NCBI RefSeq assembly: GCF_027912515.1
Contig: NZ_CP115464.1
Coordinates: 2,356,001 to 2,420,000 of the forward strand
Length of the DNA stretch: 64,000 nt
Reading direction: 5' to 3'
Source of the DNA: Brevundimonas sp. NIBR10
Lineage (GTDB): Bacteria; Pseudomonadota; Alphaproteobacteria; Caulobacterales; Caulobacteraceae
Made by a program: the position numbers and the translations under genes. Shown here one piece after another: positions 54,425-63,504 of this stretch (positions are counted from its first letter, which is position 1; each line of letters starts with the position of its first letter). Below the pieces are notes generated by a model. That model was not told the DNA's origin, did not search any database, and saw nothing but the letters and a program-made list of their open reading frames with translations.

Positions 54425-55371
54425 GCGACGCCGCCAACTCCTCCCGGCCCCATCCGGTGTTCCAGGCGATCATCGATGCCTACGCGGCGGCCAACCGGCC
54501 CTTTCTGCATCAGGTGTCGCCGACGGTCGCCCGCGAGATGTTGCGCGCCTCCATGATGGCGGCGCCGACACCGGCCGGCCTCGTCGGACTGGAGGCTGTC
54601 GTCGATGCCGTCGTCCAAGGCCCCAATGGTCCCATCCCGGTCCGTCGCTATGTACCTTCAGGTCCGCCGCTGGGCGTCTGCGTCTATCTTCATGCGGGCG
54701 GCTGGGTCATCGGCGACCTGGATTTCTCGGATACGACATGCCGACGCCTGGCTGCAGCAAGCCAGTGTGAGTTCATCAGCGTGGACTACCGGCTCGCCCC
54801 TGAGCACCCCTTTCCTCAGCCTCTGGACGACGCCTATGCCGTCCTCGAATGGGCGGCGGCGTCCCGGCCCGGACCTCTGCTCGTAGTCGGCGAGAGCGCG
54901 GGCGCCAATCTGGCGGCCGCCTGCGCCATCCGGGCACGCGATTGCAACGGCCCCAGGCTGGTCGGCCAAGTCCTCGCCTACCCGGTGACGGATCACGATT
55001 TCACGACCGGCTCCTATCAGGAGGTGGGCGAGCGGAACTGGCTGCTTTCGACAGCCGACATGCGTTACTTCTGGGACCACTACGCACCGTCTGGGGTTGA
55101 TCGCTCGGATCCGCTGATCTCGCCGCTTCGGCTGACGGATCCCGTCGGCCTTCCCGCCACGTTCGTGGCCGTTGCAGAGCTCGACCCGCTGCGCGACGAG
55201 GGTCTGGCCTATGCCGACCACCTGGCACAGGCGGGGATCGCGGTCGCGACGCGGTGCGACGCCGGCATGGTGCACGGCTATCTGGGCGCCGCGGGAGCCA
55301 TTCCGCTGGCTGCCGAGGCATTGGCAGAGGTGTCGCGATGGATACGAAGCGCAGCCGGGGAGGCCGGCTGA
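54421..55371 (+). CDS. Alpha/beta hydrolase, hormone-sensitive lipase type
   Basis: 316 residues. Oxyanion motif HAGGW, nucleophile GESAGANLA, acid DPLRDEG and MVHGY for the His. This is the HSL (type IV) family of short-ester or lactone hydrolases. It follows the SDR with an ATGA overlap. A product ester of Baeyer-Villiger oxidation is a plausible substrate (inference). Confidence 0.92.
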   Translation: MSDAANSSRPHPVFQAIIDAYAAANRPFLHQVSPTVAREMLRASMMAAPTPAGLVGLEAVVDAVVQGPNGPIPVRRYVPSGPPLGVCVYLHAGGWVIGDLDFSDTTCRRLAAASQCEFISVDYRLAPEHPFPQPLDDAYAVLEWAAASRPGPLLVVGESAGANLAAACAIRARDCNGPRLVGQVLAYPVTDHDFTTGSYQEVGERNWLLSTADMRYFWDHYAPSGVDRSDPLISPLRLTDPVGLPATFVAVAELDPLRDEGLAYADHLAQAGIAVATRCDAGMVHGYLGAAGAIPLAAEALAEVSRWIRSAAGEAG

Positions 55372-55375
55372 ACGT

Positions 55376-56497
55376 TCAGACGTCGATCCAGCCCCGCGAA
55401 GCGTGCGAAGCGTAGAGGGCGTCGATCAGGCGCTGGATTTCGGCGGCGCGGCCAAAATTCGGCATGGCTTGGCCGGTTCCCCGGATTTCGGCGACGACGC
55501 TTTCGAAGACGCGGGCGAGCGATAGTGTCTGGCCACCATTCATCATGTCGGCGGCGGACGGTTCGACGCGGCGACCCGCAACGCTCAAAAGCCGATCGGG
55601 CACGACTACCTCGGAGCCGGTCGGAACCATGCTGATCGGTCCGGTCGAGGCGTAGAGCTTGGCCGTGGAGATGCTGGGATAGAGCAGGGCGTCCAGTTTC
55701 AGCCTGCCCTTGCTGCCGAACACATCCAGGGTGAAGCCTGGGCTGTCGGCGGCGGTCCAGGAGGTTCGCATGGAGCCCATGGCACCATTGGCGAAGCCGA
55801 GCAGGGCGTGGCAGGTGTCGTCGGTTTCGGCGGCACGCGGGCCCTCGCCCGGGACGTTCCAGGTCTTGAGCTGGGTCTCCATCCGGGCGACGACGGAGGT
55901 GATGGGGCCGTTCAGGTACCGGAGTGCGTGCAGGATGTGGGAGCCGTGGTTGCGGGTCACGCTGACGCCTAGGCCCGCCTTGCCGAACCACAGATAGGGA
56001 AAGCCCGGCATGATCTCCAGGAAGAAGGATAGCTGGAAGGCGGTGTCGATCTGGAAGACCTCGCCGATCTCCCCGGCGTCGATCATCTCCTTCATCAGGG
56101 CAAGATGGGGCAGCCCCGCCAGGCTGGAGGCGGCACCACCGACCACGCCGGCGTTCTGTTGAAGCGCGGCGAGGCGGTCGGCGGCCTCGCCCGAGGTCGC
56201 GAACGGCATGTTGTTGACGACGTGCTTGCCGGCGCGGATGGCGGCCGCGACCATGGACTCGCGCAGGATCGGGCTGCTGCCGACGTCGATGATGTCGATG
56301 TCGGGGTCGGCGCACATCGCCTCGAAATCCCAGAATGGCCGCGCGATCCCGTGTTGCGCGACCGCGGCCTCGGCTGTCTCCTGGCGGGAGGTGCACATGG
56401 CGGTGACCTCGACGTCCGGGATCAGTCGCCACGCCGGCAGATGTCCCATGGCGCCCCATTGGGCGCTAATGATTCCGACTCTCAGGGGCTTTGTCAT
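55376..56497 (-). CDS. Gfo/Idh/MocA family oxidoreductase
   Basis: 373 residues. N-terminal Rossmann GIISAQWGAMGHLPA, HVVNNMPFATSGE where EKP is usual, and a C-terminal alpha/beta domain. It lacks the classical EKP motif (NNMP), so activity may differ from sugar dehydrogenases. It uses NAD(P) on a sugar-like or cyclic alcohol. It converges on the hydrolase gene. Confidence 0.85.
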   Translation of the reverse strand: MTKPLRVGIISAQWGAMGHLPAWRLIPDVEVTAMCTSRQETAEAAVAQHGIARPFWDFEAMCADPDIDIIDVGSSPILRESMVAAAIRAGKHVVNNMPFATSGEAADRLAALQQNAGVVGGAASSLAGLPHLALMKEMIDAGEIGEVFQIDTAFQLSFFLEIMPGFPYLWFGKAGLGVSVTRNHGSHILHALRYLNGPITSVVARMETQLKTWNVPGEGPRAAETDDTCHALLGFANGAMGSMRTSWTAADSPGFTLDVFGSKGRLKLDALLYPSISTAKLYASTGPISMVPTGSEVVVPDRLLSVAGRRVEPSAADMMNGGQTLSLARVFESVVAEIRGTGQAMPNFGRAAEIQRLIDALYASHASRGWIDV

Positions 56498-56561
56498 GTG
56501 CGCTCTGCGTTCCATGGTCTTGTTTGCGACAGGCTTTGGCCAACCCGCTCTCGTCGTGGCG

Positions 56562-56981
56562 CTAGCCGATCGCGACCATGTCGACATGCAGCCGCGTCAA
56601 TTTCGACGCCGAGATCTTCCAGACCCCGTCAAGGCGCCGAAACCGGTCGTGATAATGGCCGAAGCCCGAAAGAGAGGGGCCCTGCGGTCCGAACACGACC
56701 CGATCCTGCATGGCCCAGATGCCCTCGGCGGTGTCTCCGTTGATAGTGATCTCGGGACAATGGACCTGATGGACAGTGATCGCGGGCAAGACGAAAGACA
56801 TGGCCATTCCGAGGGCCTCCGTCCGGCCCTTGATCGGCGGCGGGCCGCCGGCCTCCGAAACATCCAGCTCGTAGTCTTCGGTGAACAGATCGCGCCACGC
56901 ATCCCACTGTTTGGTGTCCATGAGGCGGCAATACCGCGCCTTGACCTCGCAGATGGCGATCCAGTCCTGAATGTCGGTCAT
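56562..56981 (-). CDS. SnoaL/NTF2-like protein
   Basis: 139 residues: CEVKARYCRLMDTKQWDAW, FTEDYELDVSE, HYHDRFRRLDGVWKI. A SnoaL/ketosteroid-isomerase-like fold. Such proteins in degradation clusters act as dehydratases, isomerases or ester hydrolases. It precedes the Gfo/Idh gene on the same strand with a 64-base gap. Confidence 0.78.
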   Translation of the reverse strand: MTDIQDWIAICEVKARYCRLMDTKQWDAWRDLFTEDYELDVSEAGGPPPIKGRTEALGMAMSFVLPAITVHQVHCPEITINGDTAEGIWAMQDRVVFGPQGPSLSGFGHYHDRFRRLDGVWKISASKLTRLHVDMVAIG

Positions 56982-57246
56982 CGTCGTGCTCGCATGGTTG
57001 CTGGTCGATCGCGACCTTGCCTATCGAGTTGAAAGGCGGCGGAGAGCGCTTGGCTGCTCGATTATCGACTCACCATGCGAGGGCGACGGAAGTTCTGTCA
57101 GCAGCGCACTTGCCTCTCGGCGCGTGTTTCGCCGGGGCGAACTTTGCTTCTCGGCGATGTTTAAATGGCTGCGTCGGCCATACGGTGGAGCCTGCAGGAT
57201 TTTTGGCCGGGTTCCGCCGAAAGATCCGGTTCAACAGGAGACAAGA

Positions 57247-57546
57247 ATGGCGATCGACGGCGTGTATGAAGTCACCGTGAAGTCACCGATGGGGGACCAG
57301 AAGGCGGTCCTGACGGTCAAGACCGACGGCGCGACCTGGACCGGTTCCCAGGCCGGACAGATGGGAACCAATGAGATCACTGACGGAACGATCGAGGGCG
57401 ACACGATCCGGTGGGTGACCAAGATGACGTCACCGATGCCGATGACCCTGGAGAACGAGGCCACGATCGATGGCGACGCCATTGCAGGCTCGGTGAAAGC
57501 GGGCGCGTTTGGCACATTCCCACTTTCAGGAACGAGAACCGGCTAA
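57247..57546 (+). CDS. Small all-beta protein of unknown function
   Basis: 99 residues with regular beta-strand pattern (YEVTVKSPMGDQKAVLTVKT, TDGTIEGDTIRWVTKM, TIDGDAIAGSVKAG), without signal or cysteine. The start has AGGAG eight bases before it. Its end is seven bases from the convergent isomerase gene. Resembles small proteins found in sphingomonad gene clusters, from memory only. Confidence 0.7.
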   Translation: MAIDGVYEVTVKSPMGDQKAVLTVKTDGATWTGSQAGQMGTNEITDGTIEGDTIRWVTKMTSPMPMTLENEATIDGDAIAGSVKAGAFGTFPLSGTRTG

Positions 57547-57553
57547 GCGGGAG

Positions 57554-58348
57554 TCAGGCGGAGAGGATCATGCGGATCGTGTTTGCGGCGCGCGTCAGGG
57601 CGGCTTCATGCCCTTCGGCGGCGATCCGCGGGCCGATAATTTCCAGATCGAACCAGCCATTGAACCCTGCGGCCACGATTTGAGGCAAGAGCCGGCCCAA
57701 GGGGATCCCGCCATCGCCCGGCACAGCGCGACAGGGCAGGGCGCGGTCCCCCATCACGTAGTCGCTGACCTGGACGACGGCGCACAGGGGAGCGGCGGCT
57801 CGAATGGCGGCGTCGATATCCGCATCCATCCAGCAGGCGAAAAGGTCTATGCCCAGATGAATGCCGGCCTGTTTTGCCAGTGAGACCGTGTCCGCCAATC
57901 GATGGGCGATCGAGACGTCGGCATAGAGATGCGACGTGGGTTCGATCGCCAGCTTGATCCCGACCTCACGAGCACTTTGTGCGCAGGGCGCGATGGCCTG
58001 GGCGAACATTTGGGCGGCGTCGGGCCAGTACAGGTGTTCGCGCCCCCCCGTCGTCATGGTGATGGAATCGGCTTGGATCTCTTGTGCGAGACGCAGGGTT
58101 GCTAGCAGCCGCTCCCGACCGGCCTTTGCCAGTTCCGGTGTGGCGTAGGCAAAGGCCCGGTGGGTGAAGGTGGCTACGGACAGTCCCACGTCGTCAAGCA
58201 GTCGGCGAGCCTGCGCGGAGCCGAACTCCGTGACTTCCTCGAGCGTCGGGCTGATCGCGTTCAGGCCCAGGCGGACGACCTGATCGACATGGACGTCGAA
58301 AGGAGCGGGCGCGAGGCTGAGCGTGTTAACCGAGATCATAGGGTGCAT
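57554..58348 (-). CDS. Sugar-phosphate isomerase/epimerase-like TIM-barrel protein
   Basis: 264 residues, xylose-isomerase-like TIM barrel. Starting MHPMISVNTLSL, it has LAIEPTSHL, IHLGIDLFACWMD and GWFDLEIIGP, which hold likely metal ligands. It probably isomerises or hydrolyses a small metabolite. Its start codon is two bases from a perfect hairpin that includes its ribosome site (see 58351-58369). Confidence 0.83.
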   Translation of the reverse strand: MHPMISVNTLSLAPAPFDVHVDQVVRLGLNAISPTLEEVTEFGSAQARRLLDDVGLSVATFTHRAFAYATPELAKAGRERLLATLRLAQEIQADSITMTTGGREHLYWPDAAQMFAQAIAPCAQSAREVGIKLAIEPTSHLYADVSIAHRLADTVSLAKQAGIHLGIDLFACWMDADIDAAIRAAAPLCAVVQVSDYVMGDRALPCRAVPGDGGIPLGRLLPQIVAAGFNGWFDLEIIGPRIAAEGHEAALTRAANTIRMILSA

Positions 58349-58350
58349 CG

Positions 58351-58369
58351 CAAGCTCCAACGGAGCTTG
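58351..58369 (-). promoter_or_regulatory. Hairpin covering the ribosome site of the TIM-barrel gene
   Basis: In the mRNA: CAAGCTCC, loop GTT, GGAGCTTG, two bases, then ATG. The ribosome site GGAG is in the 3' arm of an eight-base perfect stem. It could block translation until opened, or as DNA be an operator. Confidence 0.55.
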
Positions 58370-58382
58370 GTTCTTGCCAATG

Positions 58383-58405
58383 CATCGAGGTCGTTGCAAT
58401 CGATG
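58383..58405. promoter_or_regulatory. Inverted repeat near the cyclase start
   Basis: CATCGA and TCGATG around 11 bases, 21 bases before the start codon of the rightward gene. A candidate operator of the divergent promoter between 58348 and 58426. Confidence 0.35.
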
Positions 58406-58425
58406 ATCTGCTTGAGGAAAATGTC

Positions 58426-59472
58426 ATGACGAAGTCTGTTCGCTGGACCCTGCGGCCCGAAGGCTCGAACTGGGGCGATTTCGGTCCGGACGACCAGCTT
58501 GGTCGACTGAATCTGATCACGCCGGAGCGTCGGCGAGCGGCCGCCCAGGAGGTCCGCGAAGGCTTGGCGTTCTGTCTGTCCTTGCCGCTCGACTGTCCGC
58601 GACACGTGGAACTGCATCCTCGCCGAAAGCCGCCCGAGTTGGGGTTTTTCCTGCGAGGCGAGGATCCGACGCTGAACTATCCGATGTCGCGCGTGAACCC
58701 GGATCAGGACGATGTGGTCTGTGACGACAAGGCGCTGATCAGCCTTCAGTTCTCGACCCAGTGGGACAGTCTTTGCCACATCGGCGCGCTGCATGACGCC
58801 CATGGCGATGGATGCCGCGAAGCGACCTATTACAACGGTTTTCGGGCTAACGATCACATCCATGGACCCGTCGATTATCTCCGGGATCGGCGAGCCTGCG
58901 ACGGCCCGTATGGTGCAGGGGCCCTGGGTATTGAAACCATGGCCGAAACTGCCTTGCAGGCGCGCGGGGTCATGGTCGATCTGTTCAGCCATGTCGGCCT
59001 GGAGCGAGTGGCGGTGGGCTATGACCCGCTAATGCGCATACTCGAGGCGGACCGGACCTCGGTCGAGGCCGGAGATGTTCTATGCCTGCGGACAGGTTTC
59101 GATCGCGCGCTTCTGGGACGCTACAGCGATCCGTCCGCGCCCTTCGATCAGCATCGGTGTTCGGGGTTGGACGGTGCAGACGAGCGGTTGCAGCGATGGA
59201 TCGATGACAGTGGCCTCGTCGCCATCCTGTCGGACAATGAGGCGGTGGAGCTTTTGCCGCCCTCCAGTGTGCCGCACGGCCACGGCACGCATATTCCCCT
59301 GCATCACCTGTGCCTGTTCAAGCTTGGCATCCCATTGGGCGAGCTGTTCCTGCTGTCCGACCTGGCCGACTGGCTCCGGGCACATGACCGGTCACGCTTT
59401 CTGCTGACCGCACCGCCGCTTCGTCTGCCCGGCGCGGTGGGATCTCCCGTGACCGGTGTCGGGACGGTCTGA
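58426..59472 (+). CDS. Cyclase-family hydrolase (kynurenine-formamidase-like)
   Basis: 348 residues. The PF04199-type active site is present as STQWDSLCHIGALHD in place of HxGTHxDxPxH, with further conserved HGHGTHIPLHHLC. It is a metal-dependent amide or ester hydrolase; known substrates range from N-formylkynurenine to ring ketones. It could open a lactone or cyclic ketone made in the pathway. Divergent from the TIM-barrel gene. Confidence 0.87.
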   Translation: MTKSVRWTLRPEGSNWGDFGPDDQLGRLNLITPERRRAAAQEVREGLAFCLSLPLDCPRHVELHPRRKPPELGFFLRGEDPTLNYPMSRVNPDQDDVVCDDKALISLQFSTQWDSLCHIGALHDAHGDGCREATYYNGFRANDHIHGPVDYLRDRRACDGPYGAGALGIETMAETALQARGVMVDLFSHVGLERVAVGYDPLMRILEADRTSVEAGDVLCLRTGFDRALLGRYSDPSAPFDQHRCSGLDGADERLQRWIDDSGLVAILSDNEAVELLPPSSVPHGHGTHIPLHHLCLFKLGIPLGELFLLSDLADWLRAHDRSRFLLTAPPLRLPGAVGSPVTGVGTV

Positions 59473-59475
59473 GGT

Positions 59476-59811
59476 TCAGCCGATCGAGGCGGTAGGGCGG
59501 CCCACGATCGTCAGCATTCCGTCCTTTGTCATGGCGTCGCTGAGCGGCATGATTTCGGTTCCGGAGGCCTCCCGGATGGCTGCGAGCGTGATTTCGGGAT
59601 CGTCTGTCTCAAGCTCATAAATGGCCATGGATCGCCACGCCGGCGGCTCCCAGTCCTTGGTCTTGATCCGTTCGATGTTGAATCGTCGCGCGCTGACAAC
59701 GCCCGGCATTCTGGCCACGTCCGGCATATGCACGGTGTCGTACCAGTGATCGAACTCCTGCTCTCGCCCCGGTGTCGGACAGATGAAGGCCACGTAGGTG
59801 TACTGGCCCAT
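59476..59811 (-). CDS. EthD-like dimeric alpha-beta barrel protein
   Basis: 111 residues: YTYVAFICPTPGREQEFDHW, YDTVHMPDVARMPGVVSARR. Single-repeat version of the longer protein at 40586. The DHWYDTVHMPD pattern is EthD-type. It follows the SDR gene by one base in the Baeyer-Villiger operon. Confidence 0.72.
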   Translation of the reverse strand: MGQYTYVAFICPTPGREQEFDHWYDTVHMPDVARMPGVVSARRFNIERIKTKDWEPPAWRSMAIYELETDDPEITLAAIREASGTEIMPLSDAMTKDGMLTIVGRPTASIG

Positions 59812-59812
59812 T

Positions 59813-60481
59813 TCAGCCGGCCAGCGACAGAGGAATGGCGGCTCCGGTCACCGCGCCGGATTCGCGAGACAGCAGGAAGGCGATGACCCGCGCCGCCGCT
59901 TCCGGACTGACCCAGGCCGATGTATCGGCGTCGGGCATGTCGGCGCGGTTCGTCGGTGTGTCGATAATGGTCGGGAGGACCGCATTCACACGGATGCCCC
60001 TGCCCTTGAGTTCTTCGGCCAGGCTTTCGGTCAGGGCGTGAACGCCAGTCTTTGACGCGGCATAGGCCGCGAACCCTGTGCCAGGTCGGACGGCCCCGGC
60101 AGCACCCACGTTGACGATCGCCGATCCCTCCACAAGCAGCGGAATCGCCGCGCGACACGAAGCGGCTGCCGTGCGCAGGTTCATGCGATACATCCGGTCG
60201 AAGCTGTCCAGCGAGCCGTCCGCCACGGTCTCCCATACGAAACCCCCGGCGATGTTGACGACGCCGCCAATCGCTCCGAGGTCGCTGACCACATTTCGAT
60301 AGGCCTCGGCGACTGCGTGTTCTTCCGCCAGATCGACGCCGCCCAGGGTCAGTTTGGCTAGGGTTTCCGTCGAGACGGGAGCCATATCGACGGCGGCGAC
60401 CTGATGCCCGGCATCAGCCAGATGGCGGACAACGGCGCGACCCAGAGCCCCGAAGCCTCCCGTGACGATAATGACGGCCAT
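59813..60481 (-). CDS. Short-chain dehydrogenase/reductase (classical SDR)
   Basis: 222 residues, TGGFGALGRAVV, NIAGG, YAASK active site, and a short C-terminus (TGAAIPLSLAG). It directly follows the Baeyer-Villiger gene with a one-base overlap, so it may make the ketone that this enzyme oxidises. Confidence 0.9.
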   Translation of the reverse strand: MAVIIVTGGFGALGRAVVRHLADAGHQVAAVDMAPVSTETLAKLTLGGVDLAEEHAVAEAYRNVVSDLGAIGGVVNIAGGFVWETVADGSLDSFDRMYRMNLRTAAASCRAAIPLLVEGSAIVNVGAAGAVRPGTGFAAYAASKTGVHALTESLAEELKGRGIRVNAVLPTIIDTPTNRADMPDADTSAWVSPEAAARVIAFLLSRESGAVTGAAIPLSLAG

Positions 60482-62472
60482 CAGGCAACTCCTTCAGTGG
60501 CTGGGCTGTCGATATGAGCCGACACGCGCGTGGTGATGAACTCTTGCGGGTCCGGTGCCCGGGTCCATTCCCAGTAGTCGATCAATGGCCAGGGCGAGTT
60601 TGCGATGACCTTTCCCGCGGCGTTCTTGTACCAGCTTCCCGCGCTGTCGTGGGACCAGGTGAACCGGGACAGCGCCGCGTCCATCCGGGCGGAATAATCC
60701 GCAAAGACCGTCGGCTTGAGTTCGATCGCGTCGATGTCGTCCTGCACCATCCATTTCAGGGCGTTGGCGATGTATCGCGCCTGGCATTCGGAGTTGAAGA
60801 ACAGGTTGCCATTGAAACCCAGGTTGGTGCCCGGCCCATACATCAGGAAAAGGTTGGGAAACTCGGGTACGGTGATACCGAGGTGGGCGCGTGGCGTGTC
60901 GTCCCAGAATTGGTCGATCCTCTTTCCGGTTCGACCCACGATCTCCATCGGGGCCAGATATTCGAGCGCCTTGAACCCGGTGGCATAGACGACGATGTCT
61001 GCGTCGTGATGGACCCCCTTGCCATCGATGATTCCGGTCTCGTCAAAACGCGCGGCACCATCGGTGCACAGGGTGACATTCTCACGCTGAAAGGCGCGGA
61101 AATAGCCGCCGTCTCCCAGATTGGGTCGCTTCACATAGGGTGGGTAGGTCGGGATCAGCTTCGCTTGCAGTTCCGGATCGTCGCCGATGGCGGCCTTCAT
61201 GCCCTGGGTCAGGCGCTCGCGCGCGGCGTCATTGGCGGCGCTGACGGCCTGCGGCCCTCCGGTCCATTGCGGATCGATCACCATATGGTCGGGCGAACCG
61301 TCCAGCGCCCAGTTGTACATGATCGCCCGGGTCCAACGGGCATAGCCGGGCAGAGTGTCCATGGCCCAGTGCTCGGAGTCCGAGACCTTTCGGCGGTACT
61401 CCGGGTGGACGAGAACCCAGGTCGGGGAGCGTTGAAAGACGGTCAAGTGGGCCGCCTGCTCGGCCAGTTCGGGCACGATCTGCAAGGCCGTCGCGGCCGA
61501 ACCGATGACGAGCACCTTCTTGCCTTCGGCCGACAGGTCTTCCGACCATTTCGCCGTGTGGACGCGAACCCCCTTGAATGCATCCTGACCTTCGATGTCC
61601 GGGATCAGGGGGCGGTTGAGCTGCCCGACGGCACTGACCAGTGCGGCGACACGAACCTGTTCCTCGCCCCCGGCCGAGCGCAACGTCACATTCCAATGCG
61701 CAGACTCGTCATCATAGACGGCGCGCAGAACTTCGGTCTCGTACCGGATGTGCGATGTGAGCCCCAGGCGATCCGCCAGGTCCGCGAAATAGGATCGCAA
61801 CACCGGCCACGGCGAGAACAGTTCCGGCCAGGTCTGGTCGCGCACGAAGGTGAAGGAATAGCAGTGGCTGGGCACATCCACACGCGCGCCGGGAAAGCGG
61901 TTCTCGAACCAGGTACCGCCAGGGCCGCTGTTCTTCTCGACGATGGTGAAGGGAATGCCGGCCTCTTTGAGCCGATAGCCCATAACCAGACCCGAAAGCC
62001 CGGCTCCGACGGTCATTACCGGCTTGGCGTTGACCGCTGTCTGATCGACGAGCTTGTCCCATTGAAACGCACGGGCATCGCCGCCGAAGCCCAGTTCCTC
62101 GGCGATCAGGGGTTCGTAGCGAGGGTCGAGCGACTTGCCGGTCAGCGTGGCGATCATCTCGCGCAGTTGAATCGTGTCTGGAAGGTGAGGGGCGGGGCAA
62201 CCCGCATCACGCCATGCCTTGATCGCCTGGGCCGCCTTGGCGCGCAGTTCGACCTGGAGGTCGGCGGGGACACTGCCCGACAGGTCGGTGGAATACTGGG
62301 GTCTCAGGGTCGGTCCTGCGGCGCGCAGAATTTCGGTGCTGCCTGTCAGGTGGACGACTGACATCAGAAGCGGCAACAGGCCGAGATCGCCGACCGCCGC
62401 ATCGATCTCGTCATCGCTCGCCGTCAGCGGGGCGACGTCTGAGAGACCAGGAACAGCGAAGGTCGCGCTCAC
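60481..62472 (-). CDS. Baeyer-Villiger-type flavin monooxygenase (HAPMO-like, with N-terminal extension)
   Basis: 663 residues. An N-terminal domain of about 150 residues is followed by GAGLSGLVMGYRL (FAD), GPGGTWFENRFPGARVDVP, the Baeyer-Villiger fingerprint FxGxxxHxxxW (FKGVRVHTAKW) and a second Rossmann motif GSAATA. The extended N-terminus and motifs resemble 4-hydroxyacetophenone monooxygenase. It should convert a ketone to an ester or lactone with NADPH and oxygen. GTG start overlapping the dehydrogenase stop (GTGA). Confidence 0.93.
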   Translation of the reverse strand: MSATFAVPGLSDVAPLTASDDEIDAAVGDLGLLPLLMSVVHLTGSTEILRAAGPTLRPQYSTDLSGSVPADLQVELRAKAAQAIKAWRDAGCPAPHLPDTIQLREMIATLTGKSLDPRYEPLIAEELGFGGDARAFQWDKLVDQTAVNAKPVMTVGAGLSGLVMGYRLKEAGIPFTIVEKNSGPGGTWFENRFPGARVDVPSHCYSFTFVRDQTWPELFSPWPVLRSYFADLADRLGLTSHIRYETEVLRAVYDDESAHWNVTLRSAGGEEQVRVAALVSAVGQLNRPLIPDIEGQDAFKGVRVHTAKWSEDLSAEGKKVLVIGSAATALQIVPELAEQAAHLTVFQRSPTWVLVHPEYRRKVSDSEHWAMDTLPGYARWTRAIMYNWALDGSPDHMVIDPQWTGGPQAVSAANDAARERLTQGMKAAIGDDPELQAKLIPTYPPYVKRPNLGDGGYFRAFQRENVTLCTDGAARFDETGIIDGKGVHHDADIVVYATGFKALEYLAPMEIVGRTGKRIDQFWDDTPRAHLGITVPEFPNLFLMYGPGTNLGFNGNLFFNSECQARYIANALKWMVQDDIDAIELKPTVFADYSARMDAALSRFTWSHDSAGSWYKNAAGKVIANSPWPLIDYWEWTRAPDPQEFITTRVSAHIDSPATEGVA

Positions 62473-63500
62473 GCTGGCACCCGACTGGCAAAGGTCATAT
62501 CGGGTCCTGTCGGCCGGGTGTTCAAACGCTCGATCACGGTCGCCCGATGATCGAAGGCCGTACCCCAGGCATAGCGTAACGCCAGGGTACGCTTGAGGAA
62601 GAAATGGACGTCGGCTTCGCGGGTCATTCCCATGGCGCCATAGACCTGGACCGCCGTTCGGGTGGCGAGATCGGCCGCGTCGCCGGCGGCGATCTTGGCA
62701 TGGGCGACGCGGGCGCGGGAGGCGAAAGTGTCGAGGGGGAGCTCGGCAGCAGCGGCGTGAACGACGGGGCGGGCGAACTCGATCTTGACCTGGGCCGAGG
62801 CGATCAGATGTTTGACCGCCTGGTAGCTGCCGATCGGCTTTCCGAACTGAGTCCGGTCCTTGGCGTAGGCGACGGCGAGGTCGATGGCGCGCTGGCCAAG
62901 ACCGATTAACTGGGCTGCGGTGAACAGAGCGCCGCGATCGGCGGTCTGACCCCAGTCGGACCCGACCATGGTTTCTGGCGACGGGCTCCAATCGACAGTG
63001 AACAGCCGACGGAAGGTATCGACACTATGCCGGAGCGTCAGTGAAACCTGTTCTCGTTCTACCAGATGGAGCTCCGCGCCATGAGGGAGGATGAAGGCAC
63101 CGGCCGTATCCGCGTCGGCGACGAACGGATTTGCCGGATGGCCGACGGCGACGACCTCGCCCCTGATCACACGCTCGATCCAGCCGCGATCGTCGGCAAG
63201 CGAAGCCAGCAACGGGACGACAATCCCGGCTTGTTCGACCAGAGGCTCGGGCAGGCCTACATAGCCCGCAGCCTCTGCAATGCCGACCAAGTCGACCGGT
63301 GCGAGCTCGAGACCGCCAGCGTCCTCGGGGGCGAGCATCGCTACCAATCCCATGTCCCGGATAGCGTTCCAACGCGCCTCATCCCAGGCTTCGTTCCGCT
63401 CCAGAAGATGGCGCAGGTCGGCGGGGGTGCAGGTCTCGACCAGCATGACCCGCGCGGCGTCGGTCATGGCGAGCTGATCTTCGTCGAAGGCGAACTGCAT
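62469..63500 (-). CDS. Acyl-CoA dehydrogenase, second side-by-side pair
   Basis: 343 residues. DRTQFGKPIGSYQAVKHL, VYGAMGMTREADVHFFLKR, C-terminal part of an acyl-CoA dehydrogenase with a shortened N-terminal domain, similar in design to the gene at 42472. It is preceded (four-base gap) by another acyl-CoA dehydrogenase gene, suggesting an alpha2beta2 enzyme. It overlaps the Baeyer-Villiger gene by four bases. Confidence 0.9.
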   Translation of the reverse strand: MQFAFDEDQLAMTDAARVMLVETCTPADLRHLLERNEAWDEARWNAIRDMGLVAMLAPEDAGGLELAPVDLVGIAEAAGYVGLPEPLVEQAGIVVPLLASLADDRGWIERVIRGEVVAVGHPANPFVADADTAGAFILPHGAELHLVEREQVSLTLRHSVDTFRRLFTVDWSPSPETMVGSDWGQTADRGALFTAAQLIGLGQRAIDLAVAYAKDRTQFGKPIGSYQAVKHLIASAQVKIEFARPVVHAAAAELPLDTFASRARVAHAKIAAGDAADLATRTAVQVYGAMGMTREADVHFFLKRTLALRYAWGTAFDHRATVIERLNTRPTGPDMTFASRVPA

Positions 63501-63504
63501 CGGC

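Noticed and set aside
60514..62361. Long open frame (615 codons) on the plus strand opposite the Baeyer-Villiger gene
   Set aside because: It mirrors the codon pattern of a confident gene on the other strand, has no ribosome site or recognisable domain, and arises from high GC.
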